DNA of 64,000 nucleotides from Prorocentrum cordatum (Eukaryota; Sar; Dinophyceae; Prorocentrales; Prorocentraceae), in contig CAUYUJ010015515.1 in assembly GCA_963575745.1 (NCBI GenBank), positions 192,095 through 256,094 on the forward strand. Reading direction: 5' to 3'. The position numbers and the translations under genes were made by a program. Below are positions 28,950 to 39,199 of this stretch, in pieces (the first letter of the stretch is position 1; each line of letters starts with the position of its first letter). Below the pieces are notes generated by a model. That model searched no databases. It was not told the origin of the DNA and saw nothing but the letters and a program-made list of their open reading frames with translations.

Positions 28950-29347
28950 CCGGGACTCTCCGAGGGCAGCGACCGCCTGCCACACGGAGGGCCACCCCGG
29001 GGCCTCAAGGCTGGGCTCCGCGCCTGCTGAGGCCCGAGGCCTGGCACGCGGGGCCCCCGCGCCAGGCGGGCGAGGCGCGCCTCCGAGCCCGTGCGAGCCA
29101 TCGGCAGGCCATCGTGCGGCGCAGCACGTTGGGGCGGCCGCAGGGCGAGCTGGCACGCGCGCGGCGGCGGGCGTGGCGCCCCGCGGCGCCACGCGCAAGG
29201 CCGCCCGCGCCTGGCAGCAGTCGCAGTGAGACGCGCCCAGGCCAGGATCCAGGCGCACCGCCATCCCCTCTGCCCCAGCCGCCTCGGCACGCCCGTGGAC
29301 CGCCCGCGCGCCCGCCAGCCCGAGCTGCCGACGGAGGAAGGGCTTGA
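28950..29347 (+). CDS. Exon 3 of the introner-split gene
   Basis: In phase 1 the frame reads PGTLRGQRPPATRRATPG and later RQAGEARLRARASHRQAI, then an Arg/Ala/Pro-rich tail to TGA 29,345. The GARLRARASHRQAIVRR part is helical and basic. Third codon positions are almost all G or C in this frame, and it is the one produced by splicing introners B and C. No family is recognised. Confidence 0.5.
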
Positions 29348-29399
29348 ATCCCAGATCCGTGTCGTGCTTCTGGGCGCCCTCAAGTAAGCGTCCTGGCAA

Positions 29400-29935
29400 G
29401 CATCGGGTGGCCTTCGGAGGCCTCTTGGGCGCTTGTTGGGATCTCTGCGGGTGCCTCTCTCGGAAGCCTCTTGGAGGCGGTCTTGGGGTGTCTTGAGGCC
29501 TCTCGGGGGCCTCTCGGGTGCCGCTTTGGGGCCTTGTTGGGGCTTCTTGGGTGCCTCCTGGGGCTTCTTGGGAGCAAATTGGGGGCCTGCAGGCGGTGTC
29601 GGGGGTCATCTTGCAACGAGGGGCTCGAAGTATCAGTTCGTGCTCCCCATCTTCGGGACCTCTTGCCGCCCTTGGGGCCTCTTGGCGGCCTCTTGAGCCG
29701 GGCGATCTGGGAGTCATCTTGGGCCGTCTTGGAGCGTCCGAAGTCCGAAAAGGCGAGAACGTTAAAATGATTCAAAACCAAGTGGCAATACATTATGTTT
29801 GTTGTCTCTTGGCGCCCTCTTGGATGACGTTTTGGGGCCATCTTGGGGCGCCTCGGGGGGCCGTCGGGCCGTTTTGGGCGTCTTGGAGTGCTCTTGGGCC
29901 GTCATGGGGCTCTTTTGGGCCGTCGTAGCTGAGGA
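29400..29935 (+). repeat. CCTCTTGGGGGC block, copy 2
   Basis: Homologous to 16,520-16,970. The same degenerate units are present (GGGGCCTCTTGG, GTCTTGGAGCGTC), and an embedded AAAAGGCGAGAACGTTAAAA matches the embedded piece of copy 1. Confidence 0.75.
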
Positions 29936-30602
29936 CGCTCTTGGCCAGTTTTTGCGCTCCCCGGCTTCTGGACAAGTAACGCGACCCTGCCCAGAGAGCG
30001 CCTGGTAGCGCCCAAGAGCGCCTGGAATTCGGGGAGGTGGGCCCCTTTTTTGTTGTTTGTTCGTTTGTTTCTTTTTTAGGCAGTACGCTTACACGATTCC
30101 TACTCAACACAGAAGACGCTAAAGGACCAGAGGATATTTTCACTACATGCCAAGGCACGGTGGCAAACCTTCGAGGATCAACAAGGAGCGTCATGGCAGG
30201 CACTTTCGGGCGCTGCGGGGAAGCGTCATGGCAGGCACCTCTGGGCGCTCCGAGCAATCGTCCTGGCCAGCACCGTCAGGCACTCTGAAGAAGCGTCCTG
30301 GCGGATACTTCCGGGCGCCCCAAGACCAAGCACAAAGCACACCAGTTCTGCGGAAGCGAGGTGGATGGGTCGCAAGACATCGGCTTCCCTCTCAATGGAA
30401 GCATCGGCGCTGGTCCTCGATGCTTGCCCGGGACGACGCAGCTGCCGCCAGGCCCGCGAAGCAGAGGCGCGGCACGGCACGCAAGAGCTGGCGGCCGCCG
30501 AGGAGGACGCGCTCTCGCAGCGCGAAGCGAGCAGGGGAAGATCGCGGGCTGCGGTCATGTCGAGAAAGGCCCGCGGAGCTCGAGCCGGGGGGAGGCCAGG
30601 AT
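29936..30602. repeat. Unassigned sequence with a ~45-bp minisatellite
   Basis: At 30,185-30,335 four degenerate ~45-bp units carry GCGTCATGGCAGGCAC...GGGCGC. The flanks are unassigned. Plus frames between 30,360 and 30,600 are open but unsupported. Confidence 0.5.
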
Positions 30603-30800
30603 TCGGCGGCGAGCCCGGGGGGAAAGTGGGAAGGGGCGGGCCGTCTCAGAAGGTTCGGAAGTCCTGCGGCCTTCTGGGAGGTTTTCCGAGCCTTCCCCGA
30701 AGACACCGGAGCTTGTCCAGAAGGCTGGAGCGTTTCCGAGAAGCCCCGCTGCCTTCTGAGAAGGCCGTCTCTTTCTCACCTGCCCCTCGCTCGCCGCCGA
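30603..30800. mobile_element. Foldback MITE-like element, copy 3
   Basis: 198 bp from TCGGCGGCGAGCCCGG to CTCGCTCGCCGCCGA, flanked on both sides by AGGAT (30,598-30,602 and 30,801-30,805), a 5-bp target duplication. Inner inverted arms GGCGGGCCGTCTCAGAAGG / CCTTCTGAGAAGGCCGTC are present. No coding capacity. Confidence 0.8.
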
Positions 30801-30943
30801 AGGATGAGCTCCGTGGCTGGCGTGGCCTCTTCGGGCCAGCGCGTGCAGCGTCGAAGAGGCTGCAGGGCCAGGCCGGCGTCGACGATTCCTTGCGGGCGAT
30901 GCCGCCGCCAGACACTTTGCCATGACCAGTGCTGGCAACACAG

Positions 30944-31093
30944 GCCTCTTATCGACCGTCGCCGACCCGCGACGAGACCGCAAAGATCGTGGACTGGCGC
31001 ATACCTGATGAGGACCCCCGCGTTCGCACGAGCGACTATCAGCTTCTGACGGTCTTCACGCTCGGCGTCTCGGAGGGCCAGTGGGGCGCGATG
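30944..31093 (+). CDS. Candidate 150-nt exon
   Basis: The acceptor is GGCAACACAG|GCC and the donor GCGATG|GTAAGC. Exactly 50 codons in phase 0: a polar start (TRDETAKIVDWRIPDEDP) then RTSDYQLLTVFTLGVSEG and QWGAM. It reads like a folded domain with alternating strands. It may belong with the exon at 31,226. No family is recognised. Confidence 0.5.
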
Positions 31094-31225
31094 GTAAGCG
31101 TGTCGCGTTGTGCTACTTTCTTGGCACGCCGCTGGTGCACCGCACGGGGTCTAGGATCATGGACGCGGGCCTCATGGTAAACCTGCTGCTCACAATCCCA
31201 GTTCACGACTCTTCTTTCAAGCAAG

Positions 31226-31480
31226 GGCTCGCGAGATCATGACGGCGCGCGGCTTGAGCATCTTCCACAGGAGCGCGAGTCCTGAGGGCCACCGATTGTC
31301 ATCCCAATTCCATGAGCGGCTGCGGGTGCGCTTGACGGGGGGCAACGTCAAGAAGACCCTGGCGTTTGCCGACAACCACTTTCGGAGCACGGCAAAGAAG
31401 AAGATCGCCCCGGGCCAGGTGCGAGACATGTCCGAGAGGAGGCTAGCAGTGGTGGAGGTGATCTTGAGCACGAGCGTGTG
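31226..31480 (+). CDS. Candidate exon, basic helical protein
   Basis: After TTCTTTCAAGCAAG| one base precedes a frame reading AREIMTARGLSIFHRSASPE, then SSQFHERLRVRLTGGNVKKT, LAFADNHFRSTAKKKIAPGQ and RDMSERRLAVVEVILS. It is non-repetitive and rich in charged residues. The 3' end is approximate. A short exon may lie between this and 31,093 (GTCTAG|GATCATGG...CATG|GTAAAC), but its phase does not fit, so I leave it out. Confidence 0.45.
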
Positions 31481-31654
31481 CATGTATACCCCCTGGAAGT
31501 CCTGGGGACGCCCTGGGCCGGGGACACCCTGGACAACACGCCCGATGTTTGTAGGATCCCACTCAGACCCCAGGGCCGGTCGGAGGCCAAACAGGAGTTC
31601 ACCGATCCCGTTCTACCCAGTACGAAGGAGGCATGGCCCGCCCCCTTTGGTCGC

Positions 31655-31745
31655 CGGAGGCGGGCGAGCTTCACCTCTCCCGCCAGTTCCTTCGTCTGGC
31701 GCTCCGCTGAGCGCCCTGACCAACACTCGCGCCTGACGTTAGCTG
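31655..31745 (+). repeat. Dispersed ~95-bp repeat, copy 2
   Basis: Partner of 16,187-16,285. It carries GGCGGGCGAGCTTCACCTC, TCTGGCGCTCCGCTGAGCG and GACCAACACTCGCGCCTGAC. Confidence 0.65.
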
Positions 31746-32041
31746 GGTGCGGCGCCCGCGCCGGGGATCTGCGGGGAGCGTGAAGCGTGAAGTCCCAGCT
31801 AAGGAGGCCCGCCGGGGGCAGGACAGCGTGCTACAGTGCAGCGGCAAACTGACTGAAGGAATTAGGGATTCGCGCTAAACATCTGCAGCGCTCGCCCACG
31901 AGGCGAATTCACCAGATAACTTATGCCATGCCTCACGATCCTGAGCCGTACTTGCCCACTCACCATGCCCTCCCTGCATGTAGAAACGTTTTAGTGCGTG
32001 TTCAAACTTCATCCGTGGGCGCCTTGATGGCCTCACTGGCC
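31746..32041. other. Nothing recognised
   Basis: AT-richer unique sequence between a short repeat and the 3' end of a decayed LINE. Confidence 0.35.
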
Positions 32042-34420
32042 TCAACCATTCATCTCGGATATCATTCTGTCAATTTGAATTCCTCCGACTGGTGACTCGA
32101 CAAAGCCATTCCCAGTCGGACAATCGCGCAACATGTCTGGCTGTCTGGCCCATCTCCACTTTCTCATGAAGCGTTCATGTGCCCAGTCCCTCACCCCGGC
32201 ATCACGTGCAAATTTCCTCGCCTGCCTCGTCGCTCTCTGCACCCACTCAACCCAATCCTCATCCTCCGCGCGTCCAACACATGGAATCCTCTGGAGCATG
32301 GCGTCCTGCGTGGCACGAAGTCTCCGAAGTGATTCCACTCATGGCGTCCTAGGTTACGATCCCCATCTTGCGGTCCCCGTCACTGTGCTACTAAAAAGCT
32401 GCAGTCGCTTCTTCAACGAAAAGATGTTCCTCGTGAGCACCCTTTCTCATGCCCAAGACTTGTTCCATGCTTTCGCGATCCAGTGTGTGACTTCGTTCCC
32501 TGTTGGGTCCTGGAGGCACAACTTGGTTCCCAACAAGTCGAGGTAATCACCAACTGGCAGTACCTCAATGGAAAAAACCCTCCTCATTCTCGATGTGCCC
32601 CCGCTGGAAATCGACCCTGCTCGTCTGTACTGGACATTGAGATGAATGCAGCGAAAGCCCTCTTCGAAGCAGGGCATTCCAGAGCGTGGACAGCATGCGT
32701 CTGATAGACAGCCATGATCTAGCTACGAGCGTTTGATCATCCGCAGATGCTACATGCGTCAGCCTGTCTCATTGATTCCCGCTGAAGAGCATTGGAGGCA
32801 AAGGGTCCCCCCGCTTCACCCCCCCCCCTTCCTTCACAGCAAGCTCACTGCTATCTGCACCTGGCCATAACGCAATAGAGCCTTTCACGTCAAAGTACAA
32901 ACGACGAAGCATCCCCACCACTTGTTGGTCAATGTCAATCCTCCAACAACGCAGCAAGAAGAACATAAAGGTTACTCTGAAAAGCTTGTTCTACATCCAG
33001 CATAGCTACCCACAACTCCTCTTCCCATTACAAAGACTTCTCTATAACAGTGCGCATGATGTGTGGGGCGTCTGCACACCCGCTTCCTGGTCGAAATCCA
33101 AGTTGTTCACGTCCCAAACGTATGTCGATGATATGTGCGATCCTGTCGTACACCACCGTACTGAACAATTTAGCCATCACTGGAAACACTGCAGTTGGTC
33201 TATAGTTTTTCAGCTGCGTCGTTTCTTGAAGAGAAGCCGGAATTTCATAACTCTCCATTCCTCCGGCGGTAACAGGCTGCCTTGCAACACTTCGGTAAAA
33301 AACGGCGCAATTCTTGTCACAAACCCTGCATGCCCCGCTTTCAACATCTCCGTTATAAACCATCGTCCGCAGCGGCTTTGCCAGCATCGATTTTATCTGA
33401 CGCGGATACGAATTCCTCCTCAGTCACGAGCCCCCCCTGTACTCCTTGCGGCAACGCATAACCATCACCCCCACAATCATTGTAAAGCTCTGATTCCTGT
33501 GATCCGCTTTGCGCCGTGATGCTTCTCCTCCAGTCTTTTCAAACGTGACAAGCCCATGCCCTTCAACAGCGCATTCTCAATTTCATCCATCCCTTCCCTC
33601 CTCAAAGCCTTCCAAAGTGCCTTCGGAGCTCTCGTCTCCTATCTGGGTAAGGTTCGAACCGTCTTCTGTCAAACAAACTCTTTCCCTCTTCAGAGTAGTC
33701 AGTGATCCCGATCCCGACGTTCCGCCTTCCTCCCCCATGTCTCGCCGCATCCACAATCATATCCGTAGGATATTTCTTTCCTTTTGCCAGCACTGATGCA
33801 CTCATCCCGTGTATCATTAAACATTGTTGGGTGGCCACCGTCGTCCTGCTTACCCTTCCAATTCACATGTGTTTTCTTATTCCTCCTTTGTCGTGGCGGT
33901 TTTTTGGAAAACTCGAAGATGCAAGAATCGCTCACTGGTCTGATTTCCCTTCCAGATAGTGCGATACGCCCCAGCCCTGCATACTGTCCCCTGGGTCTCA
34001 TCTGCAAATCCGTAATCAATCTGCCTCAACAATACGGTGCTCCATTGCTTGTGCGTCCAACGGTCTCCCACAGGCTTCCCCCCAAAAGTTCGCGAGGCAC
34101 TCAATCTGACTCCGTGGAGCCACCCGGCCAACGAGTCGCCTCTCTCACTCCTCCTTCCCAAACTTGACTCTCCAACACCGTCGTCGCAATATTCTACTCT
34201 TTCGCCGATCACAGCGTTTGCGTTTAGTCCCACAACATTTATAAAACCCTCCCCTGAGACCCTGCTCCAGAACTTCCCCCAGTATCATCAACGCAGCGTC
34301 AGAATCGTCATCGGAGTTCTCGCTGTGAGGGAGGTGTGCGCTCGAAAGCCTGATCCGAAAATTACCAAGAACTGCGTCCACGTGCGCAACCCTCTGGCCA
34401 GCAACATGGAACGACATGCT
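32042..34420 (-). pseudogene. Decayed LINE: endonuclease, reverse transcriptase, C-terminus
   Basis: Read on minus. 34,420-33,880 carries apurinic-type endonuclease (EEP) blocks in two frames: SAHLPHSENSDDD, then NAVIGERVEYCDDG, RRSERGDSLAGWLHG, and RQIDYGFADE. RT follows at about 33,400-32,700: NYRPTAVFPVMAKLF, LGREQLGFRPGSGCADA, GGGVKRGDPLPPMLF and a degenerate catalytic ASADDQTL (32,736-32,747, Ser instead of Tyr). Then YLDLLGTKLCLQDPTGNEV, and at 32,338-32,042 a tryptophan-rich end (DWVEWVQRATRQARKF). The frame changes many times and stops interrupt it, so it is inactive. The AT-richer composition differs from flanking DNA. Confidence 0.85.
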
Positions 34421-35235
34421 TGAAGCTTGTGGCTCCCCCCACCCATCTCCTGTGCAACAAGCAGCGAGAGGGAGGCACGGTCATCGCGCCACCACCAGGA
34501 ACTCAAAGCAGCGAACGGAGAGCCATTGTGGCCACGGCGAGCCTCGGCCACGAGCGGGTTTCCCGACCTGGATCGGAGGAAGGGGTCCGAGAACCAGAGC
34601 CCTTCCTGAGCCCAAAGCGGTCCCCGTTCGGTCACCGCGCATGCCGCCCTGGGCAAGCGCACGGTGACAGATGAGCGACGAGCATACAGCGAGCGGCTTG
34701 AACAAGGAACACTTACTTTTCAAAAGGGGCTCGGTCGTTCCTCATGCTTGCATGCGTTATTGAGCGCTCCTTGCGCGCTATGTATTATTGGATCGTTCCT
34801 TGTGCGTTATTCCTTGGAAGAAAGGGGCTTCGGTCCTTATTTATCGTTCCTTTGGTCAGGCTGATGACTGTAGATGTTCCTCACACGAGAAAGCATAGCG
34901 ACCTCGCCGCGGCCTGCGTGGGCCACCAGCGTGGCACACCGCGTGGAAGAGGTCAGCCCAGAGTGTGCACCTGGACGAGTCCGGCATGTCAAGGATTCGG
35001 GGCAGATTCTGACCTTGTGGCATGTACTGCGCTGTCCTGTGCTGCTGCTCCTCTCTTACGGTTGCGTGATGCCCGATTCTACGAATGGCCGTCCGGATCA
35101 TGAGAGGAGGCATTCATCGGACGGGGCTGGGACGAGGTTAACTCCTTTCCAGAGCGTTCCAGAACGCTCCCAGAGCGTTCTGGATCGCTCTGAGAAGGCC
35201 GCGGCGCCCGAGACATCCTCCAGAGCCGCTTGACC
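34421..35235. other. No supported gene; short palindromes
   Basis: 34,690-34,850 has GCGTTATT/CGTTCCT-type short repeats. At 35,150-35,205 GAGCGTTCCAGAACGCTC and related palindromes occur. A minus frame (34,662-34,288) may continue the LINE 5' part but has no recognisable motif. Confidence 0.4.
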
Positions 35236-35412
35236 TCAGAGATTCTTGATTTGAGGCGTTCCAAAAGGGCCTTGCCTTCGAGGATCGAAGGAGTTGACAT
35301 CTCTTCCTCGGCGGAAGGCGGCGGAAAGTCGGCGGACGTAAAATGAGGCCGCCTCCGCCGGCGGAAGCCGGCGGAAGGGCGGCGGAAAGGTGGCGGACGT
35401 AAAGAAGACGCC
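35236..35412. repeat. GGCGGAAAGTCGGCGGACGT minisatellite
   Basis: GGCGGAAGGCGGCGGAAAG-type units in two blocks, each ended by GGCGGACGTAAA. Confidence 0.7.
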
Positions 35413-35640
35413 CCTAAGAGATGACAACATTTTTGGTTGCAGGGTTCCCGGAATCCGCCATTTACCCTCACCCGTCGTGGCTTCCTCTTCGTGGATTCAG
35501 GGTTCCTCGTCGTGGCTTCATCTTTTTCGGTTTCATCGTTTTGGTTCCTCGCCCATACACCCTCACATGTTTTGGTTGCAGGGTTCCTCGTCGTGGCTTC
35601 ATCTTTCAGGGGGCGCGGGAGGGCGCCAGACTGCCCAGGA
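35413..35640 (+). repeat. ~135-bp tandem pair with GTTGCAGGGTTCC
   Basis: TTTTGGTTGCAGGGTTCC and CCTCGTCGTGGCTTCATCTTT recur at a spacing of about 70-140 bp. Confidence 0.65.
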
Positions 35641-36555
35641 GCCTGGGCAGGGGCGAGGAGAGCCGCGGGAGAAGGGCACCCGAGAGCTGGGATGCGGAGC
35701 ACGGGCTGAGAGGAGGGAGGAGCAGCGGGGAAGAGCAGGGAGGAAGAGGGAGAGGGGAGGCGGAGCAGGGAGGAGCGGGGAGCAGCAGGGAGGAGGAGGA
35801 GGAGGAGGAGGAGGAGGAGGAGTTTCAACGAGAGCGTCGCATCAGCACCGACGGATATCGTCCGCAGCCTCAGCCTCAGGAGTAGCAGGGAGGAGGAGGA
35901 GGAGGAGAAGGAGGAGGATCGGGGACCCAGGATCCTGAGGCTCCTCTGCGCCGCCGACTTGAATGTGTGAGTGTGTGTGTGTGAGTGTGTGTGTGTGTGC
36001 CTGCCTTTGCGCTTGCAGCCAGATGTCGCCTTTCGCCTAGAAGTTCGCCTCAACAGTTTGACAGCATGAGTGTGCACCTGTGGTGCCTTGATGATGGCCG
36101 ACGACACCAAATAAGCAAGCAACAATGTGATCAGTGTACAAAGTGCCTGCAGCAAACCCAGCCGTGTCTGCGCAGCCCCATCCATTATGCAACATGTTGC
36201 TTGGCAAGAGCAAGTTATGCACACGTTTCGCGAGATACCGCTCGTACCATCGCGCCCGCGACAAAATAAGTGCTCGCAGCCAGACTATTGCGCTTAACAC
36301 GGCTCTTGGTTTGTTGGGCTATGCCGTCCATTTTTTTGCACCCCGTCTGAGGTCCAGACGCGCGCCAACTCGCTGATGATGGTGCGGGCGAACGCCGCGA
36401 GACATTGCGTGTCGCCCACCGTGGAGGGCACCAGAACGATCGTGAAGTTCATATTCGTTGGGGACTACCGCAAGTCCAAGGCAGCCCGCCTCACATCGCA
36501 AAGCGCCCGTGTGTTTCCCCCCCGCATTTCTAGCACTGCCCTTCCTTCCTCACCG
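35641..36555. other. No supported gene; GGA, GT repeats
   Basis: GGA/GCA-rich 35,700-35,935, a (GT)n run at 35,963-36,000, then unique sequence with frames open on both strands but no splice or domain evidence. Confidence 0.4.
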
Positions 36556-37700
36556 TGCCCTCCTCCTCCTCCTCCTCCTCCTCCTCCTCCTCCTCCTCCT
36601 CCTCCTCCTCCTCCTCTTCCTCCTTCTCCTCCTCGTCCTTCTCCTCCTGCTCCTCCTCATCCTCCTCATCCTCATCTTCCTCCTCCTCCACATCTGCATA
36701 GCATGCTTTCGGCTGGGTCCAACCTCCCCCTTCTCTCCCTCATCCTCCCCCTCTTACTCCTCCCTCGTTCCACCACCCACACCCACCCCGCCTCCCAGAA
36801 ACAGATCGAACCTCTTGGCGTTCCCCAGCTTGATGGCCGCCCGGGGGCAACCCCCGCCGCCGCCCCACCCCATCCGCCCCCATCTGCCCTCCCCTTTTCC
36901 TCCTCATCCTCCCCCCCCCCCCGCCCGATCCTCCGCCGCATCATCTCGTCTTCACCCCGTTCTTTCTCCTCATCCCTCCACTCTCCTCCGCCCCCTCCTT
37001 CTTCCCCTCCTCCTCCTCCCCTTAACCCCTCTTTCCCCTCCTCCTCCTCCTCCTTTTCCTCCTCCTCCTCCTTCGTTTCCTCCTCCGCCTCCTCTTCTTC
37101 CTCCTCCTCCTCCTCTTCCTCCTTCTCCTCCTCCTCCTTCTCGTCCTCCTCCTCCTCCTCCTCCTCCTCCTCCTCCTCACATCATCATCATCATCATCAT
37201 CATCATCAATCATCATCCCCCTCCTCCTCCTCTTCCTCCTCCTCCTCCTCCTCCTCCTCCCTCCTCCTCCTCCTCCTCCTCCTCCTCCTCCTCCTCCTCC
37301 CCCTCCTCATCCTCATCCTCATCCTCATCCTCATCCTCCTCCCCCTCCCCCGCCCCACCCTCCGCCGCATCCCCCTCCTCACCTTGTTCTTTCTCCTCAT
37401 ACCTCCAGTCTCCTCCGCCCCCTCCTTTTTCCACTCCTCCTCCTCCCCTGAACCCTCTCCTCCTCCTCCTTCCTCCTCCTCCTCCTCCTCCTCCCCTCCT
37501 CCTCCTCCTCCTCCTCCTCCTCCTCCTCCTCCTCCTCCTCCTCCTCCTCCTCCTCCTCCTCCTCCTCCTCTTTATCCTCCCTTCCTCCTCCTCCTCCCCA
37601 CCTTTCCTCCTCCTCCCCCTCCTCCTCTTCCTCCTCCTCCTCCTCCTCCTCCTCCTCCTCCTCCTCCTCCTCCTCCACCTCCTCCTCCTCTTCCTCTGTG
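36556..37700. repeat. Long (TCC)n tract with CAT island
   Basis: About 1.1 kb dominated by TCC on plus, interrupted by a unique piece at 36,690-36,890 and (CAT)n at 37,179-37,215. It lies directly upstream of the retroelement. Confidence 0.95.
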
Positions 37701-37812
37701 TAGTTCTGTGAACGCCATTGCCTACCCAATCGTTTGGGCCGCTGCACGGGCAGGGACGCATCGTGCCCCGCCGCCGTACCCTGCTCAAGCCTTTTGAAAA
37801 GCGGCGGGCCGC

Positions 37813-39190
37813 ATGCTTCCCAAGCTTGTGGCACAGACCAGTCTCTCCGCAGCGACTGAGGTAGCGGTGGGCTGGGCGCGTCGACTCAGTGGCATGTTCA
37901 TCGAGGGCGGCCAGCTTGCGTCCGCCGCCGAGCAGCTGGGCGGGATCCGCGCCTCTCTCTGTATCGTGTTCGCTGTGGGCGCTCTGGCGGGCTGCTGCTG
38001 CTCCGCTTGTGCACTGGCAGGAGGCATCGTGCACCATGGCGTTCGTATTGCAGGCTGGGATGCGAGTGCTCGTGCAGTGGCGCGCGATCGAGGAGTTCCA
38101 TGCAAGGATGCTGCTGCGCGAGTCCAACGGCGACGAGTACGACAGAGAGCTCGCCTGGGTTTCAAGTCGCGAGTCCTACGAGTCAGGTGTGGATGGCCGC
38201 TGCCCCCGATTCAGACGTGCACCTTCACGAGTTGGAGGTGCCACCTTTCCACGCGCTGGCCCCATGCGATCAGACGGGCCGGCCTCTGCGGCGCGAACGA
38301 GTTGGCGGGGAACGACCTCGCCGAGCTCGGCCCCACTACGGCCCCCAGTGGTCTCCGACGCCCCGCGAGTTCACAGAACTCCGCGAGGGTCGCGGCGTGA
38401 GACCGTCAGCGGGGGAGATGGTGGACGTGGACCAGCCGGCGCGGGCGACGCCGCCGGGCCTGCTGGATGGGACAGCGACTCCTTCTGAGGGGCTGCTGCG
38501 AGGCTCAGGGCGGCTCGAAGCTGGGACTGGGCGGCGGTGGCTAATCGTAGCGAGCGACGACGACAGCGAGGTGAATGGGCTGGCCGATTTCGACCAGCGG
38601 GAAGTGCTGCCTGCTGAAGGCTGCAACCGACAAGCAGGCCGAGATCTCGATGGATGCGCGCTTGATGCCGATCTTGCACGAGCTCAACGGCAAGAGGCGG
38701 CGCGTCTTCAAGGACGCGGCGCGGGCTATGACGGAGACAGCGTGGCCTGGGTGGCCTGCGAAGGGGCCGCGCACCGCCTTGCGGCACGTCAGCCTTTCGC
38801 GGAGCAGGACGCACATCCGCGCGCCCGCCACGCCAAGTGGCGCGCGGAGTGCGGCCCGGCCTCGAGCGACATGGCCGCGTCGGACCACGAGCTGGCGACG
38901 CTTGCGCTGGAGCTGGGGGCGAACTTCGACCGGCTTAACCCGACGGAGCCGGCGCTGGTGGAGCTCTTGGTCCGGCGCGCCCAGCTGGCGGAGTGGCGTC
39001 GTCGAGAGAGGCCGCTGAAGAGCCGCGGCGACGAGTACTTGCAGGATGAGTATCTGTGCACGGGGGCCTCGGGGACGCGGGGGGCCCTTATGGCGCGCCC
39101 GCTGCTGGTCGACCACGCGCCGGCGGAGCTGCACCAAGAGGCGACGCTAACGAAGCAGAAGCAGAAGCCCCGCGAAGAGCGAATGCCGTC
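37813..39190 (+). pseudogene. Retroelement N-terminal (membrane and gag-like) region
   Basis: Frame +1 from ATG 37,813 contains a hydrophobic span (ASLCIVFAVGALAGCCCS). Frame +2 from 38,036 gives FVLQAGMRVLVQWRAIEEFH and YDRELAWVSSRESYE. Frame 0 from about 38,180 gives DVHLHELEVPPFHALAP. Frame +1 near 38,620-38,780 gives DARLMPILHELNGKRRRVF and KGPRTALR. Frame 0 then resumes with HAKWRAECG...DHELATLALELG and TGASGTRGALMARP...KPREERMPSRG. Each piece is biased to GC3, and the pieces follow one another with small frame changes, as expected for one decayed long ORF. Confidence 0.7.
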
Positions 39191-39199
39191 GCGCGGGCG

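Noticed and set aside
31094-31225. Short exon GATCATGGACGCGGGCCTCATG between two exon candidates
   Set aside because: Has AG and GTAAAC flanks, but its 22-nt length does not fit the phases of the neighbouring exons.
36376-37797. Ser/Pro-rich 473-codon plus ORF
   Set aside because: Almost entirely (TCC)n read-through.
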